Shown in pieces: positions 41,439 to 48,057 of a stretch of 48,057 nt of DNA (position 1 is the first letter of the stretch; the number at the start of each line of letters is the position of its first letter). Under the pieces are notes generated by a model. That model was not told where the DNA came from and did not search any database. It saw only the letters and a list, made by a program, of their open reading frames with translations. Source of the stretch: Afifellaceae bacterium (GTDB lineage: Bacteria > Pseudomonadota > Alphaproteobacteria > Rhizobiales > Afifellaceae); contig JANQKG010000051.1 of assembly GCA_028281235.1 (NCBI GenBank), forward strand, positions 1-48,057, given 5' to 3'. Position numbers and translations under genes: made by a program.

Positions 41439-42311
41439 TCAGACGCCGTGAGTCAAAAGGTCCTTCAGGTGCGCACCGTATCTCGTCTGCCCGAGTTCGT
41501 CGGCAGCCCGCTTGAGCTCATCTTCGCCGATCCAGCCTTGACGGAACGCGATCTCCTCCAGACATGCGATGGGCAGCGCTTGGCGATGCTGGATCGTGCG
41601 CACGAATTCGCCAGCCTCCAGCAGGCTCTCACACGTGCCAGTGTCGAGCCAGGCGAAGCCGCGGCCAAGCCGCTCCACATGCAGCTCGCCCCATTCCAGA
41701 TAGGCCCGGTTCACGTCGGTGATCTCCAGCTCGCCGCGTGCGGAGGGCTCTAGCGACGCGGCGATGTCGACCACGCGGTTATCGTACACGTAAAGCCCGG
41801 TCACCGCCCATCTGCTCTTTGGGTTCTCCGGTTTCTCCTGCAGGTCGACAGCCATGCCCGACTCGTCGAAGGAGACGATGCCGTAGCGCGCCGGGTCGTG
41901 CACCTGATAGACGAAGATTGTCGCCCCGTTGAGCCGGCCAGTGGCGCTCTTCAGCAGATCCGGCAGCGAATGGCCAAAGAAGATGTTGTCGCCGAGGACC
42001 AGCGTGACGGAGCCTTCGCCGATGAAGTCGCGACCGATGATAAAGGCCTGTGCCAGCCCGTCAGGCGATGGCTGAACGGCGTAGTCGAAGCGCATGCCCA
42101 GATGCGAACCGTCGCCGAAGAGGTCGCGGTAGTGTCCGACATCCTGCGGTGAGGTGATGACGAGGATATCGCGAATGCCGGCGAGCATCAGAACCGAGAT
42201 CGGATAATAGACCATCGGTTTGTCGTAGATCGGCAGGAGTTGCTTGTTGACGGCGCGGGTGATGGGATGAAGGCGCGTTCCCGATCCTCCCGCCAAGACG
42301 ATGCCCTTCAT
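41439..42311 (-). CDS. rfbA: glucose-1-phosphate thymidylyltransferase
   Basis: The 290-residue length is normal for RmlA. It opens [20 protein letters not shown], the nucleotide-binding signature, followed by [31 protein letters not shown], and [19 protein letters not shown]. It makes dTDP-glucose from dTTP and glucose-1-phosphate, the first step of dTDP-L-rhamnose synthesis; RmlA is usually feedback-inhibited by dTDP-rhamnose. It is the last gene of the rfbCBDA operon, overlapping rfbD by four bases. No clear terminator is seen in the 112 bases to the convergent fusion gene. Confidence 0.97.
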   Translation of the reverse strand: MKGIVLAGGSGTRLHPITRAVNKQLLPIYDKPMVYYPISVLMLAGIRDILVITSPQDVGHYRDLFGDGSHLGMRFDYAVQPSPDGLAQAFIIGRDFIGEGSVTLVLGDNIFFGHSLPDLLKSATGRLNGATIFVYQVHDPARYGIVSFDESGMAVDLQEKPENPKSRWAVTGLYVYDNRVVDIAASLEPSARGELEITDVNRAYLEWGELHVERLGRGFAWLDTGTCESLLEAGEFVRTIQHRQALPIACLEEIAFRQGWIGEDELKRAADELGQTRYGAHLKDLLTHGV

Positions 42312-43231
42312 GAGGTCACGCTCTCTTCCTTTGGCTTGGATGCGGCCAGGAGCGCGTCGAGCACCCGTGGTACCTTGCTTTCAAAGCCCGGCAAGGCAAT
42401 CCCGTATGTCCGCCGAAACGCATCGCTCGACAAGCGGCTGTTGGCCGGCCGCAGCGCGGGCCGTGGAAACTCGGCCGTTGTGATGGCACGGTTTGTCGGC
42501 CGCCTGAGCCCGCGCTTGGCAAGCTCTGAGAAGATCAGCTCCGCAAAGCCGTGCCGGCTTGTCTCGGAGCTGCCCGCCAGGTGATAGGTCCCCCAAGGCG
42601 CATTGGCTTGTAAGAGGCTCGGCGCGACGCGCACCAACGAAGCGGCGAGGTCTTCCGCGGCGGTCGGGCAGCCGATCTGGTCCACCACGATCGTTGCCTC
42701 CTCGTGTTCGCCGGCAAGCCGCACCATGGATTTCAGGAAATTCGCTCCGATGGCGCTGTAGACCCAGGATGTGCGGAGAATAAGGTGCCGCGGATTGCCG
42801 GCGCGAATTTCGATCTCGCCGGCAAGCTTTGACCGACCATAAGCGTTGACGGGGCCGACCGCATCGTCCTCCACGTAGCGATCGGGCCTTCGGCCGTCAA
42901 AAACATGATCGGTGGAGATGTAGACAACAGGGATGGAAAGCGCCGCAGCGGCACGGGCTATCGCTCCCGGCGCGGCCGCGTTCACGGCAAAGGCTGTGAC
43001 CTCATTGCTCTCGGCCGCGTCGACATTCGTATAGGCGGCGGCGATGATGATGGCGTCGGGCGCGTGTTCCGCCACGCGCTTGGCCGGCTCGTCCGGTTCA
43101 GTGAAATCGGCGTCGTCGCGGTCCAGAAAGGTCGGCGCCATGCCAGCCGGCCAGTCGGTGTGGCGAAGCGCGTGCCCGAGCTGACCGGTGGAGCCGAAGA
43201 CCAGCACTTTACGCATCGGGATGTCAGGCAT
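42308..43231 (-). CDS. rfbD: dTDP-4-dehydrorhamnose reductase
   Basis: This 307-residue short-chain reductase has [10 protein letters not shown] near the N-terminus (NADPH-binding), [20 protein letters not shown], the catalytic YGRSKLAGE (Y-x-x-x-K) and [18 protein letters not shown], all RmlD signatures. It catalyses the final reduction to dTDP-L-rhamnose. The first ATG (43231) overlaps the rfbB stop by eight bases; the ATG at 43216 (MRKVLVFG) would remove five residues. It overlaps rfbA by four bases. Confidence 0.96.
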   Translation of the reverse strand: MPDIPMRKVLVFGSTGQLGHALRHTDWPAGMAPTFLDRDDADFTEPDEPAKRVAEHAPDAIIIAAAYTNVDAAESNEVTAFAVNAAAPGAIARAAAALSIPVVYISTDHVFDGRRPDRYVEDDAVGPVNAYGRSKLAGEIEIRAGNPRHLILRTSWVYSAIGANFLKSMVRLAGEHEEATIVVDQIGCPTAAEDLAASLVRVAPSLLQANAPWGTYHLAGSSETSRHGFAELIFSELAKRGLRRPTNRAITTAEFPRPALRPANSRLSSDAFRRTYGIALPGFESKVPRVLDALLAASKPKEESVTS

Positions 43232-44303
43232 CGGCGGCGGCAGGTTCCTTGCTCACGCCGAGCCGGCCGCCTGAATAGCGGTCGCGAAGCGGCTGCCACC
43301 AGGTGGCGTTGGCGAGATACCAGACGACCGTCTGGCGCAAGCCATCCTTCAGCGTCCAGGACGGCGTCCAGCCAAGCTCCTGCTCGATCTTGGAAATATC
43401 CATGGCGTAGCGGAAGTCGTGACCTGGACGGTCGGTGACAAAGCTGATCAGGTCAGTGCGTGGTCGGCGGTCGGGCAGGGGGGCGGCCAGTTCGTCGACC
43501 AACTGAGCAATGCGCGTGACGATATCCAAGTTGGTGTGCTCCGCCCGCCCGCCGATGCAATAGGTCTCGCCGACGCGTCCGCGCTCCACAACGGCGATCA
43601 GGGCTTCGGCGTGGTCGTCCACATAAAGCCAGTCGCGCACGTTGTCGCCGCGCCCATAGACAGGCAGGGGCTCGCCGTTGAGCGCCTTGATGATCATCAG
43701 TGGGATCAGCTTCTCGGGAAAATGGTAGGGGCCGTAATTGTTGGTGCAGTTGCTGATCAAAGTGGGCAGGCCGTAGGTGTGTCCCCAGGCGCGCACGAGA
43801 TGGTCGGCGGCGGCCTTACTGGCGGAATAGGGCGAGCGGGGATCGTACGGCGTGGCGTCGCTGAAGGGCGGATCGTCAAGCGCCAGCGCGCCGAACACTT
43901 CGTCGGTGGAGATGTGGTGAAAGCGAAACGCGGCGCGCGCCGCCTCGTCGCGCTCACTCAAATAGCCGCGCGCGGCTTCAAGCAGCGAGAGCGTGCCGAC
44001 AGCGTTCGTCTGCAAGAAGTCCTTCGGCCCGTCGATGGATCGATCGACATGGCTTTCCGCCGCCAAGTGCATCACGGCGTCGGGCTGGAAGTCGCGAAGA
44101 GCCTGGCCGATTGCCTCCTGGTCACAGATGTCCACGCGCCGGAAGCTGTAGCGCGGGTCCTGGTCCACGCATACCAGCGCATCCTCAGACGCAGCGTAAG
44201 TCAGCTTGTCGATGTTGAGGACATGATGCGGCGTCTCGCCAATCAGCCGGCGGATGACGGCGCTACCGATAAAGCCTGCACCACCGGTTACGAGAATGCG
44301 CAT
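43224..44303 (-). CDS. rfbB: dTDP-glucose 4,6-dehydratase
   Basis: I start at [14 protein letters not shown] (44303), giving 359 residues as in other RmlB proteins; a longer frame to 44414 would run into rfbC. Signatures are the NAD-binding [39 protein letters not shown], the catalytic [15 protein letters not shown] (Tyr and Lys) and [14 protein letters not shown]. It converts dTDP-glucose to dTDP-4-keto-6-deoxyglucose. It lies 37 bases downstream of rfbC. Confidence 0.97.
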   Translation of the reverse strand: MRILVTGGAGFIGSAVIRRLIGETPHHVLNIDKLTYAASEDALVCVDQDPRYSFRRVDICDQEAIGQALRDFQPDAVMHLAAESHVDRSIDGPKDFLQTNAVGTLSLLEAARGYLSERDEAARAAFRFHHISTDEVFGALALDDPPFSDATPYDPRSPYSASKAAADHLVRAWGHTYGLPTLISNCTNNYGPYHFPEKLIPLMIIKALNGEPLPVYGRGDNVRDWLYVDDHAEALIAVVERGRVGETYCIGGRAEHTNLDIVTRIAQLVDELAAPLPDRRPRTDLISFVTDRPGHDFRYAMDISKIEQELGWTPSWTLKDGLRQTVVWYLANATWWQPLRDRYSGGRLGVSKEPAAADA

Positions 44304-44340
44304 CTCGGTCAGCTGCTCCCGTGGCGTTGTTGTGGCGCCT

Positions 44341-44898
44341 TCAGAATGGTGGTTCGATCTCAGAGAGCTTCGGCAGCTTTTCGTCCTTCTGCGAAAGCGT
44401 GGGCCGGTTGCCACTCAGCGGCCAATCGATGCCGATCTCAGGGTCGTTCCATATGATTCCGGCGTCGCAATCCGGCGCATAATAACTGGACACCTTGTAG
44501 GCAACCTCCGTATCGGGCTCAAGCGTGCAGAAGCCATGGGCAAAGCCGGCCGGCACGAGGAGCTGCTCGCCGCCCTCCGCGGTGAGCTCAGCCGACACGA
44601 AACGGCCGTAGGAGGAGGAACTGCCACGCATATCGACGGCGACATCCAGGACCCGGCCGCGAAGTGCGCGTACCAGCTTGTCTTGGGCGGCGGGCGGGCG
44701 CTGAAAATGGAGGCCGCGAATAGTCCCGGGGTGGCGCGAATACGAAAGATTATCCTGAACGAAGTCCAGGTCGATCCCGGCGTCCGCGAAGACGCGCCGG
44801 TTCCAGGTTTCGCACAGATAGCCGCGCTCATCGGCGAAACGGCGGGGCCGGATAAGCTTGACGTCTTCGATTTCCAGGGACGTCACGTCGAGGGCCAT
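44341..44898 (-). CDS. rfbC: dTDP-4-dehydrorhamnose 3,5-epimerase
   Basis: The 185-residue cupin has the normal RmlC length. It carries [20 protein letters not shown], then [20 protein letters not shown] with the catalytic His in [15 protein letters not shown] and [20 protein letters not shown]. It is the first gene of rfbCBDA, so the operon promoter must lie in the 238-base divergent spacer 44899-45136, where no strong boxes are obvious. Confidence 0.96.
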   Translation of the reverse strand: MALDVTSLEIEDVKLIRPRRFADERGYLCETWNRRVFADAGIDLDFVQDNLSYSRHPGTIRGLHFQRPPAAQDKLVRALRGRVLDVAVDMRGSSSSYGRFVSAELTAEGGEQLLVPAGFAHGFCTLEPDTEVAYKVSSYYAPDCDAGIIWNDPEIGIDWPLSGNRPTLSQKDEKLPKLSEIEPPF

Positions 44899-45136
44899 CG
44901 CGACGGTTTAGGAGCGCGATGCGGCGATCGCAACCCCGGGGCTGAGGCGCGTCGGCCGTGCATCGGCGCTCGTATATGGTGGTCGTCAGACAGCGCGCGG
45001 CCTCAATCCGCTGCTCAAAGCGGCCGATGCCACGCCTGGCTCTCGATCCACGGGCGTTTGAGATGCGTCAAAGATTGGGCGGCGCGAAATCACCAAAGAT
45101 AAGCGCCGGAGATTCTGGGCGGCACGGGAGAGAGAC

Positions 45137-46762
45137 ATGAGCATGGCCCGCGACATGACCCCCAGGGTCGATCTCACGCGGCACAAGGGGGTTGGGCCGA
45201 TTCGCCATCGGCGCCCCAATTATGTCGACATGCTGCCGCCCTGCAACGCCGCCTGCCCGGCCGGGGAGAACATCCAGGCCTGGCTCGACCTCGCTCAGGC
45301 CGGCAAGTTCCGCCAGGCGTGGGAGACGCTGATCGCCGACAATCCGATGCCCGGCATCCATGGCCGCGTCTGCTATCATCCCTGCGAGGGCGCCTGTAAC
45401 CGCAAAGAGCTGGACAGCGCCGTGGGCATCCATGCCGTGGAGCGCTTCCTCGGCGACATGGCGGCGCGCGAGAACTGGCCGAATCCCAAAGCCGCGCCGC
45501 CCTCCGGCAAGCGCGTGCTGATCGTCGGTGCGGGGCCGAGCGGCCTCTCGGCCGGCTGGCACTTGGCGCGCCTCGGGCATGCGGTGGAGATCCGTGAGGC
45601 CGGGCCGCTGCCCGGCGGCATGCTGCATTTCGGCATCCCGGCCTATCGTCTGCCGCGCGACGACCTCATGAACGAGGTGCGGCGCATTGAGGCGATGGGC
45701 GTCAAGATCGTGCTCAATCACCGCGTCGATGACGTGCTGGCCGAACAGGAGGAGGGTGGCTTCGACGCCGTCTTCATCGCGATCGGCGCGCATCTTTCGA
45801 AGCGCGTCAACATTCCCATGCGCGACGCGGTAAAGGTGCTCGACGCCGTCAAGATGCTGCACGACGTGGAGACCGGCGAAGCGCCGCTGCTTGGCCGCCG
45901 CGTTCTGGTTTATGGCGGTGGCAACACGGCGATGGATGCCGCCCGCACGGCGCGCCGGCTCGGCGCCGACGAGGCGATGATCGTCTACCGCCGCGACCGC
46001 GCGCATATGCCGGCGCACGGATTTGAAGCCGACGAGGCGCTCGCCGAGGGCGTGAAGATCAAGTGGCTCACCTCGATCAAGCAGATTGAGGGCGGCGAGT
46101 TCACCGTGGAGCGCATGACCATCGGCGAAGACGGTCGCGCCAAGCCGACCGGCGAGTTTGAGACGCTGGAAGCCGACGCCGTGGTACTGGCGCTCGGCCA
46201 GGAGGCGGACAGCGAATTCTTGCGCAAGGTCCCGGAGATCGAGTTTGATTACGACACGGTCATTGTCGGCCCCAACATGATGACGGGACGAGAGGGCATC
46301 TTCGCCGGCGGCGACATGGTGCCGGCGGAGCGCTCCGTCACGGTCGCGACCGGTCACGGCAAGAAGGCGGCACGCCATATCGACGCCTGGCTGAAGGGCA
46401 CGACCTACGAGCCGGCGGAGAAGAACCCGATCATCGAGTTCTCCGGGTTGAACCTGCCGATCTATTCCGACGCCATCCCGTCGGCGGAGCCACATCTGCC
46501 GGTGGAGGAGCGAGGCACCGGGTTCGAGGAAATCATCACCGCTTTGGACGAACGCGCGGCGCTGCATGAAGCGCGCCGCTGTCTCTCCTGCGGCAATTGT
46601 TTTGAGTGCGACAATTGCTTCGCCGCTTGCCCGGAGGAAGCCATCCGGAAGCTTGGTCCGGGCCGCCGCTACGAAATCGATTATGCGCTCTGCACCGGCT
46701 GCGCCGTGTGTGTGGAGCAATGCCCCTGTCACGCCATGGAGATGGTGCCTGAACCGGCCTGA
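45137..46762 (+). CDS. GltD-like Fe-S flavoprotein, likely NAD(P)H partner of PFOR
   Basis: This 541-residue protein has an N-terminal Fer4_20 domain (PPCNAACPAGENIQAWLDLA and CYHPCEGACNR), an FAD Rossmann motif VGAGPSGLSAGWHLARLGH, then GGMLHFGIPAYRLPRD, an NAD(P)-binding VYGGGNTAMDAARTARRLGA, and at the C-terminus two 4Fe-4S clusters (CLSCGNCFECDNCFAACP; CTGCAVCVEQCP). This is the architecture of glutamate-synthase small subunit relatives fused to a ferredoxin domain. Because pyruvate:ferredoxin oxidoreductase begins 33 bases later, electron exchange between NAD(P)H and the PFOR is likely (inference from context). GGGAGAG precedes the ATG. Confidence 0.93.
   Translation: MSMARDMTPRVDLTRHKGVGPIRHRRPNYVDMLPPCNAACPAGENIQAWLDLAQAGKFRQAWETLIADNPMPGIHGRVCYHPCEGACNRKELDSAVGIHAVERFLGDMAARENWPNPKAAPPSGKRVLIVGAGPSGLSAGWHLARLGHAVEIREAGPLPGGMLHFGIPAYRLPRDDLMNEVRRIEAMGVKIVLNHRVDDVLAEQEEGGFDAVFIAIGAHLSKRVNIPMRDAVKVLDAVKMLHDVETGEAPLLGRRVLVYGGGNTAMDAARTARRLGADEAMIVYRRDRAHMPAHGFEADEALAEGVKIKWLTSIKQIEGGEFTVERMTIGEDGRAKPTGEFETLEADAVVLALGQEADSEFLRKVPEIEFDYDTVIVGPNMMTGREGIFAGGDMVPAERSVTVATGHGKKAARHIDAWLKGTTYEPAEKNPIIEFSGLNLPIYSDAIPSAEPHLPVEERGTGFEEIITALDERAALHEARRCLSCGNCFECDNCFAACPEEAIRKLGPGRRYEIDYALCTGCAVCVEQCPCHAMEMVPEPA

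Positions 46763-48057
<1,295 letters not shown>

Noticed and set aside
43224-44414. Longer rfbB start at 44414
   Set aside because: The extra 37 residues are unconserved and overlap rfb[15 protein letters not shown] at 44303 is the standard RmlB N-terminus.
45068-46732. Long minus-strand open frame (554 codons) opposite the GltD-like gene
   Set aside because: Its translation is low-complexity, rich in Arg, His and Ala, with no family motif. The plus strand has complete Fe-S, FAD and NAD motifs. It is a high-GC antisense shadow.

Overview
The window is high-GC bacterial DNA with the stamp of the Alphaproteobacteria, most likely Hyphomicrobiales (Rhizobiales). The reasons are a RIME-like palindrome (GAGCATGATC...GATCATGCTC) at 22221-22311, TCATCCCGG and GTAGCCCGGATG type intergenic repeats at 9053-9487, frequent GTG/TTG starts, and the gene repertoire. 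I see no rRNA, tRNA, insertion sequence, phage or CRISPR array. No database search was possible, so all family names rest on motifs, length and context.

Layout. 1-8974 is a membrane-glycosylation neighbourhood. It holds a DUF2461-type protein (cut by the window edge), two GT-C type polytopic glycosyltransferases transcribed divergently, a flippase-like LPG-synthase-TM protein, a GT2-methyltransferase fusion, a DPM-like GT2 with C-terminal membrane helices, and an EamA transporter. 8975-9559 is a repeat-rich intergenic region with a terminator. 9560-14308 holds housekeeping or stress genes on the minus strand: a secreted phytase-like esterase, a TerC family protein, a PPP-type phosphatase and a glutathione S-transferase. 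14478-18781 is an ATPase-permease-adaptor export operon. 18915-22216 is a small catabolic module (BKACE enzyme, FMN alpha-hydroxy-acid oxidase, IclR regulator). It is followed by the RIME-like palindrome and a carboxymuconolactone-decarboxylase family gene.

23048-44898 is a large surface-polysaccharide region. It encodes a 1254-residue multidomain glycosyltransferase, a P450-like protein, an acyl carrier protein and an alpha/beta hydrolase in one tight operon. Around these lie a sulfotransferase, several more glycosyltransferases, a FecR-domain protein, a KpsE/KpsT/KpsM type ABC exporter, a sulfotransferase-twin GT2 fusion, and the dTDP-L-rhamnose operon rfbCBDA. The parts fit together as nucleotide-sugar supply (rfb), chain assembly and decoration (GTs, sulfotransferases, possibly an ACP-tethered group) and export (Kps-type ABC). 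From 45137 the window returns to core metabolism, with a GltD-like Fe-S flavoprotein and the start of pyruvate:ferredoxin oxidoreductase.

The best candidate for something undescribed is the operon at 23048-29058. Its large glycosyltransferase ends in an oxygenase-like domain that appears to lack iron ligands. A shortened P450, a stand-alone carrier protein and a small hydrolase follow with overlapping or near-touching reading frames. This looks like a carrier-protein-based tailoring module built into a polysaccharide locus.
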